Of a stretch of DNA of 36,699 nucleotides, positions 24,069-33,289 are shown piece by piece. The position numbers and the translations under genes are program-made. The notes beneath the pieces were generated by a model. The model saw nothing but the letters and a program-made list of their open reading frames with translations. It did no database searches and had not been told where the DNA came from. Origin of the DNA: Paenibacillus campinasensis (GTDB lineage Bacteria > Bacillota > Bacilli > Paenibacillales > Paenibacillaceae); contig NZ_NPBY01000020.1 of NCBI RefSeq assembly GCF_002272015.1, forward strand, positions 1 through 36,699, read 5' to 3'. The first letter of the stretch is position 1. Each line of letters opens with the position of its first letter.

Positions 24069-26384
24069 ATGCAGCGTTTATGGTCCAAGTTCTCCCCTGT
24101 GTTCCGAAGATTTCTAATTTCTTACCTGATTGTGTTGCTGATCCCGCAAGTCGCTGGTTATGCATCCTACAAGGCCTCGATTGAAGTCGCGAAATCAAGC
24201 TCCATTGAAAACAGTTTAAGTTCCTTGAATTTGGGAAAAGAAATCATCGAGCGCCATCTGGTGGAGGTGGAAGCCTTCACGAAGCAGCTGGCGATCAACC
24301 AGGATTTGTACCGGCTAATCGCTGATCCGAAGCCGCTCGACAGCAACAACGTTTACGGCTTGGGACGCATGCAGCGCAGCTTGTCCATGTACAGCAGTAC
24401 AAACGACTACCTGTCCAATTTCTTTATCTACATCCGCAATTACAATGCCATTATTACGCCGAACACCGTCTATTATCGGCCCGAGCATTATTACGCTGAG
24501 AATCGGCTTGAAGGATGGACGTTCGAGGAGTGGGAAGAGGCCGTATTGAAGAAGCCGCATCTGAATGAGCTGATGCCGCTTAAGAAATATAGGAGGGAAA
24601 TCCGTGATTCGGTGTTTGTCGAGACGCCAGCCATCACGTTTCTCCAGTCCATTCCACTCAACAGCTTCAACAATCCGCAGGCGATGATCGGCGTTCTGAT
24701 CGATGAAGATCATATGGGCAGTCTGCTGCAAAATATCGTAGACCAATACGGCGGTTGGGCGCTGGTTGCGGACCGGGAAGGCAGCCTGATCTTATCACGG
24801 GGAATCGACGAAAGTGAGGCCAGACGCTATATAGGGGCCCCGGCAGGCGAGAATGGCGAAGTCAGCCCCACAGAAGACGGCCGGCTGTTGATGTCGATCC
24901 GGTCTGACCTGAACGGGTGGACCTATATGGCTGGAATACCCGAGCAGGCGCTGATGACAAAGGCCGATAGAATCAAGCAGGTGACGATCACGTTTACGCT
25001 GGCCGCGCTGGTCATCGGCTTGCTGATCGGACTGCTGCTTGCTTATCGGCACAGTGCTCCCATCCATTCACTTCTGTCCGTGTTTCGCGAACAAAACCAC
25101 GCCTCCCGGGAGAAGATCAACAACGAGTATGATTTTCTGGCCGGCAACATCGCAGCTCTGATTGCAAACAACAAATTGCTGGAGTCCTCCCTGAACGATC
25201 AGCTTCCGCTGCTTAGGGACGCGTTTATCAAACGGCTGTTGACAGGCGACTTCTATACGATGCGTGAGCTTGAGGCGGCTTCCGGCCAAACGGGTGTCCC
25301 GCTCCGCGGCGAGCGCGGCCGTGCAGGTATTCTTAAAGTGTCCGGATATGGAAGCGCTGACAGTGAGGAAATCATCCAGGAACTCAGCGTGGCGCGGCTG
25401 ATCGTTCGTCAGGCCTTTAGCCGGCTGGATCACGACGTGCTGGTTACGGATTGGGGCTCAGACCAGATCGCATTCGTGCATCCGCTGGGGGAAGAGCCAA
25501 TGGACGACATGAATGATCATATGGAAGCCGCTTTGCTTGAATTAATGGACTCCGTATATCGGCAACATCGATTGTCGATCACGATCGGGCTCGGTTCACC
25601 GTACGATGCGTGGAATGACGTGGCTGACTCGTTTAATGAAGCGCAGCAAGCGCTGGAATACGCCATCCATACCGGAGCGTTCGGCATGATCCGGTTCGAG
25701 GATATGATGAAAGCGACGGAGCTGTACTACTATCCGATTGAATCCGAACAACGGATGCTCAACATGCTGAAGGCAGGTGAACTTGAGGAGGCAAGCCGCC
25801 TTCTTGACCAGCTGTTTAGCCGGAATTTTGAAGAAAGGGAGCTGTCGTACGAAATGACACAGCAGTTTGTCATGGAGCTCAGGGGCACCTTTTTGAAGCT
25901 GGCGGAACAGAAGATATTCCATGACGAGTCGCTGACCGATCATATCAAGCACCAGATTACAGCCGTTTCAACGACAGATGGGGTCAGTCAACTCAGGGAC
26001 AGGTTCGGAAGGCTGGTTCATGATATTTGTACAGACATTCGTAAGAAAAGAAAGGACATGTCTGCCGAGACCGTGGGCGAGATCATCCGTTACATCCATG
26101 AGCGCTATTCCGATGCGGAGTTGACGCTTTACCGGCTCGCGGAGCATATCGGTAAGCCCGAAAAGTATATCTCCCAATTGTTCAAGGAACATACGGGAAA
26201 GAATCCTTCGGACTATGTTGAACTGGTGAGGATCGGCAAGGCAGTTGAACTGCTGCAGCAGAACCATTTGACGATTGACGAAATTGCTGCACAAGTGGGG
26301 TATAACAGCGCCCATTCATTTCGGAGAGCCTTCAAGCGGGTTCGCGGCGTGTCTCCGAGCGCATTCCGGCAAATGGCCGAATAG
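24069..26384 (+). CDS. Membrane-anchored AraC-family transcriptional regulator of the sugar cluster
   Basis: ATG 24069 follows GAGGAGGG and gives 771 residues. A membrane helix at about residues 12-33 and a second at about 300-323 bracket an external sensor domain of about 265 residues. A cytoplasmic region follows (about 324-660) with a degenerate GGDEF-like or linker fold. An AraC DNA-binding domain ends the protein (about 670-770), with two helix-turn-helix units: LYRLAEHIGKPEKYISQLFKEHTG and IDEIAAQVGYNSAHSFRRAFKRVRG. Such YesS-like regulators are common beside Lpl-type sugar transporters in Paenibacillus and sense the sugar or its loaded binding protein outside the cell. The downstream genes suggest the inducer is an alpha-L-galactoside or fucoside. 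Its promoter carries its own candidate operator and a cre site. Confidence 0.92.
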   Translation: MQRLWSKFSPVFRRFLISYLIVLLIPQVAGYASYKASIEVAKSSSIENSLSSLNLGKEIIERHLVEVEAFTKQLAINQDLYRLIADPKPLDSNNVYGLGRMQRSLSMYSSTNDYLSNFFIYIRNYNAIITPNTVYYRPEHYYAENRLEGWTFEEWEEAVLKKPHLNELMPLKKYRREIRDSVFVETPAITFLQSIPLNSFNNPQAMIGVLIDEDHMGSLLQNIVDQYGGWALVADREGSLILSRGIDESEARRYIGAPAGENGEVSPTEDGRLLMSIRSDLNGWTYMAGIPEQALMTKADRIKQVTITFTLAALVIGLLIGLLLAYRHSAPIHSLLSVFREQNHASREKINNEYDFLAGNIAALIANNKLLESSLNDQLPLLRDAFIKRLLTGDFYTMRELEAASGQTGVPLRGERGRAGILKVSGYGSADSEEIIQELSVARLIVRQAFSRLDHDVLVTDWGSDQIAFVHPLGEEPMDDMNDHMEAALLELMDSVYRQHRLSITIGLGSPYDAWNDVADSFNEAQQALEYAIHTGAFGMIRFEDMMKATELYYYPIESEQRMLNMLKAGELEEASRLLDQLFSRNFEERELSYEMTQQFVMELRGTFLKLAEQKIFHDESLTDHIKHQITAVSTTDGVSQLRDRFGRLVHDICTDIRKKRKDMSAETVGEIIRYIHERYSDAELTLYRLAEHIGKPEKYISQLFKEHTGKNPSDYVELVRIGKAVELLQQNHLTIDEIAAQVGYNSAHSFRRAFKRVRGVSPSAFRQMAE

Positions 26385-26519
26385 CGAGACGGCGGTTACG
26401 CCAGCCTAGGAGGTCAGTCCTTGCTCTGACCACCGGATCGACGTGTTGGCGGATGTTTTTTATAGAATTCGGTAAGTGAAAAAACGAGTGAAATCAAGGG
26501 TTTCAGGGCATCCGTATCC

Positions 26520-26549
26520 GGAATTGTACGCTGTGGAAGTAAGTGTGCC
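26520..26549 (+). promoter_or_regulatory. Direct-repeat operator upstream of the ABC transporter operon
   Basis: GGAATTGTACG (26520-26530) is identical over ten bases to the operator before the AraC gene. It is also preceded by CATCCGTA, two bases further off than there. Nineteen bases on, GTAAGTGTGCC (26539-26549) matches GGAATTGTACC at 8 of 11 positions. The second half-site ends at the base before the -35 in both promoters. Confidence 0.6.
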
Positions 26550-26579
26550 TTTACGAAGTCTAGCGTGCAATTTTATGAT
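26550..26579 (+). promoter_or_regulatory. Promoter of the ABC transporter and sugar-degradation operon
   Basis: TTTACG (26550-26555), 18 bases, TATGAT (26574-26579). The operator ends immediately upstream and a cre-like site begins 8 bases downstream, overlapping the expected start of transcription near 26586. Confidence 0.5.
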
Positions 26580-26586
26580 TACGCAC

Positions 26587-26601
26587 AAGAAAGCGCTGTC
26601 A
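26587..26601 (+). promoter_or_regulatory. cre-like site (CcpA operator) before the ABC transporter operon
   Basis: AAGAAAGCGCTGTCA matches the cre consensus WTGNAANCGNWNNCW at all fixed positions but one (A for the first T). It lies at the predicted transcription start, a position where CcpA represses. Confidence 0.55.
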
Positions 26602-26645
26602 AAAAGTGTTCTCACTTTAACGGCAGCAATTACATCGAGGGAGGG

Positions 26646-27620
26646 ATGGAACTGAGTACCCTATTTTCCAAGTCCAAAACAGCCGGAACTCCGAGCAGCA
26701 AACGCTCGGAAATCAGGAGAGTCGCTTACCGAAGCTTCAGAAGACATTGGCAGCTGTATCTGCTGATTATTCCGCCGGTGTTGTACTTCATCATCTTCAA
26801 GTACTTGCCGATGGCAAACGCCGTGCTTGCTTTCAAGAACTATAACGTGGTGAAAGGGATTTGGGGGAGCCCATGGGTCGGCACGCAGTATTTCGAGATG
26901 TTTTTTCGCAATCCGGCGTTTGCGACACTGATCAAGAACACGCTGTACATTTCGTTCTATCAGTTGATCGTCGGGTTTCCGGTCCCCATTCTGCTGGCGC
27001 TGGCTTTGAATGAGGTGAAAAGTGCAAGGTTCAAAAAAACTGTGCAGATGGTCACCTATGCGCCATATTTCATATCCACGGTCGTCATGGTGTCCATCAT
27101 CATGCTGTTCCTGTCCCCACGACTCGGGATCGTGAACACGATCGCGGGTGCGCTAGGCTTCGAAGCGATCAATTATCTTGGAGAGCCCGGCATGTTCCGC
27201 ACGATTTACGTGCTGTCCGACGTGTGGCAAACGATGGGCTATTCCGCCGTCATTTATCTTGCTGCGCTGGCAGGGGTTGACCCGTCATTGTATGAAGCGG
27301 CGAAGGTGGACGGCGCCAATCGGTTCCAGAAGATTCTGAACGTCGATCTCCCCGGCATTATGCCGGCAGCGGTCATTATCCTGATTCTTAGCGTAGGCAA
27401 CATCATGGCGCTCGGCTTCGAGAAAATGTACTTATTACAAAATCCGCTGAACTTGTCCACGTCGGAAATCATCTCCACCTATGTGTACAAAATCGGATTG
27501 CTAAACGCGAACTATAGTTTTGCCACGGCGGTTGGACTGTTCAATTCCTTAATCAACCTGGTTCTGCTCCTGGTCGTCAACACGATTGCCAGGCGGGCTT
27601 CCAATACCAGTCTCTGGTAA
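26646..27620 (+). CDS. ABC sugar transporter permease (LplB-like, CUT1 family)
   Basis: ATG 26646 sits just after GAGGGAGGG and gives 324 residues. The protein has six membrane helices and the permease signature EAAKVDGANRFQKILNVDLPGIMP (residues about 218-241), the loop that docks to the ATPase. The N-terminal motif WQLYLLIIPPVLYFIIFKYLPM is typical of LplB-type permeases. With the second permease and the lipoprotein downstream it forms an importer for an oligosaccharide. No ATPase gene is present; CUT1 systems of this kind normally use a shared ATPase such as MsmX encoded elsewhere. A longer in-frame upstream extension covers the cre site and is not believed. Confidence 0.93.
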   Translation: MELSTLFSKSKTAGTPSSKRSEIRRVAYRSFRRHWQLYLLIIPPVLYFIIFKYLPMANAVLAFKNYNVVKGIWGSPWVGTQYFEMFFRNPAFATLIKNTLYISFYQLIVGFPVPILLALALNEVKSARFKKTVQMVTYAPYFISTVVMVSIIMLFLSPRLGIVNTIAGALGFEAINYLGEPGMFRTIYVLSDVWQTMGYSAVIYLAALAGVDPSLYEAAKVDGANRFQKILNVDLPGIMPAAVIILILSVGNIMALGFEKMYLLQNPLNLSTSEIISTYVYKIGLLNANYSFATAVGLFNSLINLVLLLVVNTIARRASNTSLW

Positions 27621-27644
27621 ATTTTGCGAAAGGGGTTGAGTGAC

Positions 27645-28565
27645 ATGAAAACATGGCAAACCCACTCTGGAAGCCGGCAGCGCACAAGGATCAAGGAGTC
27701 GCTAGGGGACCGCATCTTTCTGACTGTGACCTACATCATGCTGACCTTGGTATTAATCGCTGTCTTGTATCCGCTTATTTACATCGTAAGCTCTTCCCTG
27801 AGCAGTCCAAGCGCCGTCTCTGCGGGCAAGGTGTGGCTATGGCCGGTCGACATGACGCTGGCAGGGTATGAGGCGGTGTTCCGGAACGGCCAGGTGCTGA
27901 CCGGTTATGCCAATTCATTGTTTTATACCGTGGCCGGTACGTTAATTAGCGTATCCCTGACGATTATGGTCGCCTACCCGCTGTCGAAGAAGTCCTTCTT
28001 CGGCCGCACGCCGCTTATGATTTTCATCACCTTTACCATGCTGTTCTCCGGCGGCTTGATTCCGACCTATCTGGTTGTTAAATCAATGGGCCTGATCGAT
28101 ACCCGCTGGGCACTGCTCATCCCGAATGCTGTTTGGGTATGGCAGGTCATTATCGCCAGAACCTTCTTCCAGACCTCGATCCCGGATGAGCTGTCTGAGG
28201 CGGCGGATATCGACGGGTGCAGCGACATCCGCTACATTTTCAGCGTCGTTCTTCCCCTTGCCAAACCGATCATCGCCGTGCTTTCGCTCATGTATGCGGT
28301 GGGGCAGTGGAATGCGTATTTCGACGCCTTGATCTACTTGAAATCGCAATCGCTCTATCCGCTTCAGCTCATTCTCCGCAGCATTCTCATCCTGGGCAGC
28401 GGAACAAGCAATATAGATGCCGGGGAGATGGTAAGGCAGCAGCAAATGGCCGAGCTGATGAAATACTCGCTCATTGTGGTGGCAAGTCTTCCGGTGCTGG
28501 TGATCTATCCGTTCGTGCAGCGCTATTTCGTGCAAGGCATGCTGATTGGCTCTGTAAAGGGCTAA
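27645..28565 (+). CDS. ABC sugar transporter permease (LplC/YtcP-like, CUT1 family)
   Basis: The 306-residue partner permease starts at ATG 27645, 24 bases after the first permease, behind AAAGGGG. It has six membrane helices and an EAA loop reading ELSEAADIDGCSDIRYIFSVVLPLAKP (about residues 188-214). The MLFSGGLIPTYLVV stretch is typical of YtcP-like permeases. It would form a heterodimer channel with the preceding protein. The binding protein gene follows 54 bases later. Confidence 0.94.
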   Translation: MKTWQTHSGSRQRTRIKESLGDRIFLTVTYIMLTLVLIAVLYPLIYIVSSSLSSPSAVSAGKVWLWPVDMTLAGYEAVFRNGQVLTGYANSLFYTVAGTLISVSLTIMVAYPLSKKSFFGRTPLMIFITFTMLFSGGLIPTYLVVKSMGLIDTRWALLIPNAVWVWQVIIARTFFQTSIPDELSEAADIDGCSDIRYIFSVVLPLAKPIIAVLSLMYAVGQWNAYFDALIYLKSQSLYPLQLILRSILILGSGTSNIDAGEMVRQQQMAELMKYSLIVVASLPVLVIYPFVQRYFVQGMLIGSVKG

Positions 28566-28619
28566 ATCGAGGGCAGAGCCCGTTACATTTCATTATCCAT
28601 TCATGAGGGGGAGATTGAT

Positions 28620-30272
28620 TTGAGAAAAACAGGAACTCGTCTGCTTGTTCTCATTCTGACGCTTAGTTTCGTGCTTGCCGGATGCTCCGGCGGAAATGAC
28701 CGTGCAGGGAGCGAAGAAGGCGGCATGCCGGATGCCGGCCAGAAGGTAACGATTAACGTATTTGCCCATCAAGCATCGGATGTGGACCTAGGGACCAACA
28801 AGTTCACGAAAAAAATGGAAGAGCAGTTTAACATCAAATTCAACTGGACAACCGTTCCATTCGACGGCGCGGCCGAAAAACGGCAAATCTCGCTTGCGTC
28901 CGGCGATTATCCGGATCTGTACTTGCTCATTCCATGGGTAGACCGCTTCTCGCAGACGGACTTGCTGAAGTTCGGACAGCAGGGGGTGATCATTCCGCTG
29001 AACGACCTTATCGACGAGCATGCTCCACACATTAAGGAAGTGCTGGAGAACAACGAATATTACAAGGCGATGAACACCGCGCCGGACGGCAACATTTACG
29101 GATTGACCGGCTTAAACGAATGCTTCCACTGCTCCTATCCGAATAAAATGTGGATCAATACGAAGTGGCTGGATCAGCTCGGGCTTGAGCAGCCAAAGAC
29201 GCCGGAAGAATTCAAAGCGGTTCTCGAGGCCTTCAAGACGCAGGATCCGAACGGCAACGGCAAGGCGGATGAAGTGCCGCTCAGCGGATCTGTCGAGAAT
29301 TTCGGAGTTCACGTGATCCCGTATCTCATGAACGGCTTTATATACAACGACGACAGAACATACCTAATCATGAAGGATGGCCAGGTGGACACCGCTGCCA
29401 ACAAACCTGAGTGGCGGGAAGCACTGGGCTACATCAAATCGCTCTATGATGGAGGGCTTATTGACCCAGGGGCTTTTACACAAAATGCAGGCGCATATAA
29501 AAAAATCGGGGATAACGCGGACGCACAGCTGCTAGGAGCCGGGGCAGGCATGCATCCCGCCTTGTTTATGACTACGGGAGAAGACGCGCCGTACAGCAGG
29601 GATTACAATCCGCTTCCGCCCCTGCAAGGACCGCATGCCAATTATGCAACATTCAACTATCCGATTGATCCGGGCGCATCCTTCGTCCTGACGAATAAAG
29701 CTAGCCAAGAGACGCAAATCGCCGCCATTCGAATGCTGGACTATTTCTACACGCAAGAAGGCGCGATGCTTTCCTATCTTGGTGAAGAGGGCGTAAGCTG
29801 GCGCAAGCCTCAGGATGGAGAAATCGCACTGAACGAAAAAGTAGAGCCGCTCTATAAATCGATTCCGCTTGAATCCGGGGAGCAGCCTCGCAATGACAAT
29901 TGGGGCGCACTGACTCAATATAACCACCATCGGGATTATCGTGATGCTGAAGTCCAAGGCACGGATATTTTCGCTGATGACGGCTACGAACGCCGTCTTT
30001 ACGAGGCAACGCTATTGATGGAAGGCAAGGAGCCTCAGGAAATCTTCCCGCACTGGGCGCTATGGGTCGACCCGCTGGTAGCCGACGAAGCCAGCATGAT
30101 GCAGACGAACATCAAGGACTATGTTGACCAGAACGCTTTGCTGTTCATCACCGGCGCCAAAAGTCTGGATAAGGATTGGGATGATTATGTGAAAGGGCTG
30201 GAAGGTCTCAACATGCAGCGTTATATTGAAATCATGCAGGCTGCCTACGATTCATCAACCATATCGAAGTAA
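28620..30272 (+). CDS. Sugar-binding lipoprotein of the ABC transporter (LplA-like)
   Basis: TTG 28620 lies behind GGGGGAG and gives 550 residues. The lipobox ends at C22 (VLAGC), so the protein is tethered to the outer face of the membrane. It is a large extracellular solute-binding protein of the family 1 type common in Paenibacillus, with a DPNGNGKADEVPL loop that probably holds calcium. It captures the substrate and delivers it to the two permeases. The ligand cannot be read from the sequence; the downstream genes point to an oligosaccharide with terminal L-galactose or L-fucose. About 145 bases without a gene or strong terminator separate it from the lactonase gene. Confidence 0.93.
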   Translation: MRKTGTRLLVLILTLSFVLAGCSGGNDRAGSEEGGMPDAGQKVTINVFAHQASDVDLGTNKFTKKMEEQFNIKFNWTTVPFDGAAEKRQISLASGDYPDLYLLIPWVDRFSQTDLLKFGQQGVIIPLNDLIDEHAPHIKEVLENNEYYKAMNTAPDGNIYGLTGLNECFHCSYPNKMWINTKWLDQLGLEQPKTPEEFKAVLEAFKTQDPNGNGKADEVPLSGSVENFGVHVIPYLMNGFIYNDDRTYLIMKDGQVDTAANKPEWREALGYIKSLYDGGLIDPGAFTQNAGAYKKIGDNADAQLLGAGAGMHPALFMTTGEDAPYSRDYNPLPPLQGPHANYATFNYPIDPGASFVLTNKASQETQIAAIRMLDYFYTQEGAMLSYLGEEGVSWRKPQDGEIALNEKVEPLYKSIPLESGEQPRNDNWGALTQYNHHRDYRDAEVQGTDIFADDGYERRLYEATLLMEGKEPQEIFPHWALWVDPLVADEASMMQTNIKDYVDQNALLFITGAKSLDKDWDDYVKGLEGLNMQRYIEIMQAAYDSSTISK

Positions 30273-30417
30273 ATGGTTGTAGCAGGATAAGCTTGGGTTC
30301 ATGGGGACAGGAGTCTTCGCTCAGCATGCGGGGGCTCTTGGTTCCATTATGCGGAATTTGGTCATGGTTATTCTTACTGTGAGATGTTATAACAAGGAGG
30401 AATGGAGGTGGTGTTCG

Positions 30418-31263
30418 ATGCGCATTGACGCCCATCAGCATTTCTGGAAGATCGAACGCAACGATTACGGTTGGATTACGCCTGAAATTCCGGTGCTTTA
30501 CCGCGACTATCTGCCCTCTGACCTCAGGCCGCATTTGCAGAGGCATGGCATCGGCCAAACGATTCTGGTCCAAGCGGCGCCGACGATCGAGGAGACCGAA
30601 TATATTCTGAAATTAAGCGAAACGGCCGATTTCGTCGCCGGCGTGGTCGGCTGGCTGGATCTGGAGAACCCTGCGTTTATGGAACAGTTCCGCCGGTTTA
30701 ACAGGCATCCGAAATTTATCGGGTTTCGTGTCATGATCCAGGATATGGCGGACCCGAACGTCATTTTGTCGCCCACTTGGATAGAAGCGCTTTCATACTT
30801 TGCGGAACAGGACGTTCCGGTCGATTTGCTGGTACTGGCTGACCAACTGCCACAGCTGGCCCAATTGCTGGAGCGGGTGCCTCGGCTTCGAGGCGTTGTC
30901 GACCATTTGGCGAAGCCGCCGATCGCATCTGGGATCATGGAGCCTTGGAGAAGCCATATGGCGGAAATCGCCCAATATCCGAACATCTTCTGCAAGCTGT
31001 CGGGGATGGTAACGGAGGCCGACCGTCAGGGCTGGCGCAAGGACGATTTTGCCGCATATGTCCGTGAAGCGCTTGACCTGTTCGGACCCGAAAGGGTGAT
31101 GTTCGGCAGCGATTGGCCCGTCTGTCTTCTGGCAGCCACCTATGACGATGTCGTTGATGTGCTGCAGCATGCCCTTCGGGATCGTCAGCTGCCACCGGCA
31201 GCGATTGAAGCCGTTTTCGGCGCGAACGCCGCCAAATTTTATAAGTTGAATGAACATGAATAA
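30418..31263 (+). CDS. Sugar-acid lactonase of the amidohydrolase family (COG3618, fuconolactonase type)
   Basis: ATG 30418 follows GGAGGTG and gives 281 residues. The protein is a single amidohydrolase barrel of the COG3618 group, with the metal motif DAHQHFW at the N-terminus, the strand GVVGWLDL, the histidine of VVDHLAKPP, the FCKLSGM stretch and the catalytic aspartate of MFGSDWPV. Members hydrolyse L-fuconolactone, L-galactonolactone, L-rhamnonolactone and related lactones. Here it is followed 15 bases later by an aldose dehydrogenase gene, whose lactone product it would open to the aldonate. By the neighbouring L-galactose-type enzymes, L-galactonolactone is the favoured substrate, with L-fuconolactone next. 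Confidence 0.88.
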   Translation: MRIDAHQHFWKIERNDYGWITPEIPVLYRDYLPSDLRPHLQRHGIGQTILVQAAPTIEETEYILKLSETADFVAGVVGWLDLENPAFMEQFRRFNRHPKFIGFRVMIQDMADPNVILSPTWIEALSYFAEQDVPVDLLVLADQLPQLAQLLERVPRLRGVVDHLAKPPIASGIMEPWRSHMAEIAQYPNIFCKLSGMVTEADRQGWRKDDFAAYVREALDLFGPERVMFGSDWPVCLLAATYDDVVDVLQHALRDRQLPPAAIEAVFGANAAKFYKLNEHE

Positions 31264-31278
31264 TGGAGGAACCAGGTG

Positions 31279-32241
31279 ATGAAATACAGAAAGTTGGGGA
31301 ACACGGGGCTGGACGTATCGGTGTTAAGCTTTGGAGCATCTTCACTGGGCGGCGTTTTCCGGGACGTTCGGAAGGAGGAAGGGATCCGTACGGTTCATAC
31401 CGCCATCGACATGGGCATCAATCTGATTGACGTTTCGCCCTACTATGGCTTGACGAAAGCGGAAACGGTGCTGGGCGAGGCGCTAGGGACGATTCCGAGG
31501 GACCGGTATATTTTGTGCACAAAAGGGGGGCGTTACGGACAGGACGAGTTTGATTTTTCGAAGGAGCGGCTGATCCGCAGTGCGGAAGAGAGCATGCGGC
31601 GACTGGGAACCGATTATCTCGACATTTTGCTGCTGCATGACATTGAGTTCGGTTCGCCGGCTCAGGTGCTGGAGGAAGGACTTCCAGCGCTGGAGCAGTT
31701 GAAGTCATCGGGCAAAGTTCGCTTCTTCGGCGTATCCGGCTTGCCGCTCAATGTCTTTGAGGCGGTGCTGTCTCATAGCGCTCCGGATGTCGTTTTATCC
31801 TATTGCCATTATTCTCTGAACGATACCTCGCTGCTGCAACTGCTGCCGCTGCTTGAGCGTAACGGAACCGGACTGATCAATGCGTCACCGCTGTCCATGG
31901 GTCTGCTGAGCAACCGGGACGTGCCGGAGTGGCATCCCGCTGGGGAAGACATCAAGGCTGCCTGCCGGCGTGCCGCGGAACATTGCCGGAGCCGGGGTGC
32001 GGATATCTCGAAGCTTGCGGTCCAGTTCTCGACGGCTGATGAACGAATTCCAACGACGCTCGTCAGCACGGCGAATCCGGACAATATCCAGCGCAACGTG
32101 TTGTGGACGGAAGAAGCAGTGGACGAACAGCTGCTGCAAGAAGTGCTGGAGATTCTGAAGCCATTCGATGGCGCAACTTGGCCGAGCGGACGTCCCGAGT
32201 GGGGCGGGGAACTGACCTTGCAGCGCGGGGAGCGATCCTGA
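31279..32241 (+). CDS. Aldo/keto reductase, probable L-galactose (or L-fucose) 1-dehydrogenase
   Basis: ATG 31279 follows GGAGG and gives 320 residues. It is an AKR barrel with the catalytic set D and Y in IDVSPYYG, K in CTKGG and H in LLHDIEFG. From memory it resembles plant L-galactose dehydrogenase all along its length: LGNTGLDVSVLSFGASSLG, the DFSKERLIRSAEESMRRL stretch, DYLDILLLHDIEFGS, VVLSYCHYSLNDTSLL, SPLSMGLL and PEWHPAG. That enzyme oxidises L-galactose to L-galactono-lactone with NAD; bacterial relatives act on L-fucose or D-threo-aldoses. It would supply the lactone for the preceding lactonase. Its stop overlaps the start of the next dehydrogenase by one base, showing tight coupling. 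Confidence 0.82.
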   Translation: MKYRKLGNTGLDVSVLSFGASSLGGVFRDVRKEEGIRTVHTAIDMGINLIDVSPYYGLTKAETVLGEALGTIPRDRYILCTKGGRYGQDEFDFSKERLIRSAEESMRRLGTDYLDILLLHDIEFGSPAQVLEEGLPALEQLKSSGKVRFFGVSGLPLNVFEAVLSHSAPDVVLSYCHYSLNDTSLLQLLPLLERNGTGLINASPLSMGLLSNRDVPEWHPAGEDIKAACRRAAEHCRSRGADISKLAVQFSTADERIPTTLVSTANPDNIQRNVLWTEEAVDEQLLQEVLEILKPFDGATWPSGRPEWGGELTLQRGERS

Positions 32242-33272
32242 TGAAGGGGGTCATCTGCGAGAATGTGGGGCGGTTCGTCGTTCGGGAGGATTTGCCGGAG
32301 CCGTGCATGCGGGAGGACGAGGCGATCATAAAGGTTCGGCGCATCGGTATTTGCGGGACCGATCTGCATGCATACCAGGGCAATCAGCCTTATTTTACGT
32401 ACCCGCGCGTGCTTGGCCATGAGCTTTCCGGGACGATTGAGCAGATTGGCGACAACCGGGAGGGGCTTCAGGCGGGAGATCTGGTCAGCGTGATTCCGTA
32501 CCTCCACTGTGGTCATTGCCGGCCTTGCCGCCAGGGAAAAACGAATTGCTGCCAGAACATGAAGGTGCTTGGCGTCCATGTGGACGGCGGATTGCGGGAG
32601 CGGATTGCCGTGCCTATCCGCAATCTCATCAAGCCGAAGGGGCTTACCCTCGATCAGGCGGCGATGCTGGAGCCGCTGGCCATCGGCGCACACGCCGTCC
32701 GTCGTTCAGGGATGGGCGATGGGGAGCAGGTGCTGGTCATCGGTGCCGGACCGATCGGGCTGGGTGTAATGGCAATGGCCCGCTACGCCGGCGCGAAGGT
32801 GATTGCGATGGACGTGAACGACGAGCGGCTTGCCTTTTGCAGGTCCTGGGCAGCGGTTGAACATACGGTAAACGCGCTCCGGGAGCCGAGGGAACAGCTG
32901 GCTGAGCTGACGGGCGGCAGCTTTCCGGCATGCGTGATCGACGCCACTGGCAACGCTTCGTCGATGGAAAGCGCCTTTGGGCTCGTCGGCCACGGCGGTT
33001 CCTTGACGTTTGTAGGGTTGGTCAAAAGCACGATCACCTTTAACGATCCCGAATTTCACGCGCGCGAAATGACCGTGCAGGGCAGCCGAAACGCAACGCG
33101 GGAGGACTTCGAGCGGGTAATTGCAGCTATAAACGGCGGCTACGTGGACATTGGCGCTTACATTACCCACCGCTGTGCACTTGAGGATATGATCGACCGT
33201 TTCGACAGCTGGCTTCTGCCGGAATCGAAGGTGATCAAGGCGATGGTGAAGCTAGGCGGGTTCGATAAATAA
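32241..33272 (+). CDS. Zinc-dependent dehydrogenase, probable L-galactonate 5-dehydrogenase (LgoD/YjjN-like)
   Basis: The 343-residue medium-chain dehydrogenase starts at ATG 32241, overlapping the previous stop by one base (TGATG). Catalytic-zinc residues are in [17 protein letters not shown] and VLGHELSG. The structural zinc cysteines are in [15 protein letters not shown]. The Rossmann loop is [11 protein letters not shown]. From memory, several stretches match E. coli LgoD (YjjN), which oxidises L-galactonate to D-tagaturonate: [60 protein letters not shown]. This fits the preceding L-galactose dehydrogenase and lactonase. Another polyol or aldonate dehydrogenase specificity cannot be excluded. 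The fucosidase-family gene follows 17 bases later. Confidence 0.83.
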   Translation: MKGVICENVGRFVVREDLPEPCMREDEAIIKVRRIGICGTDLHAYQGNQPYFTYPRVLGHELSGTIEQIGDNREGLQAGDLVSVIPYLHCGHCRPCRQGKTNCCQNMKVLGVHVDGGLRERIAVPIRNLIKPKGLTLDQAAMLEPLAIGAHAVRRSGMGDGEQVLVIGAGPIGLGVMAMARYAGAKVIAMDVNDERLAFCRSWAAVEHTVNALREPREQLAELTGGSFPACVIDATGNASSMESAFGLVGHGGSLTFVGLVKSTITFNDPEFHAREMTVQGSRNATREDFERVIAAINGGYVDIGAYITHRCALEDMIDRFDSWLLPESKVIKAMVKLGGFDK

Positions 33273-33289
33273 CGGATTGGAGGAGAAGC

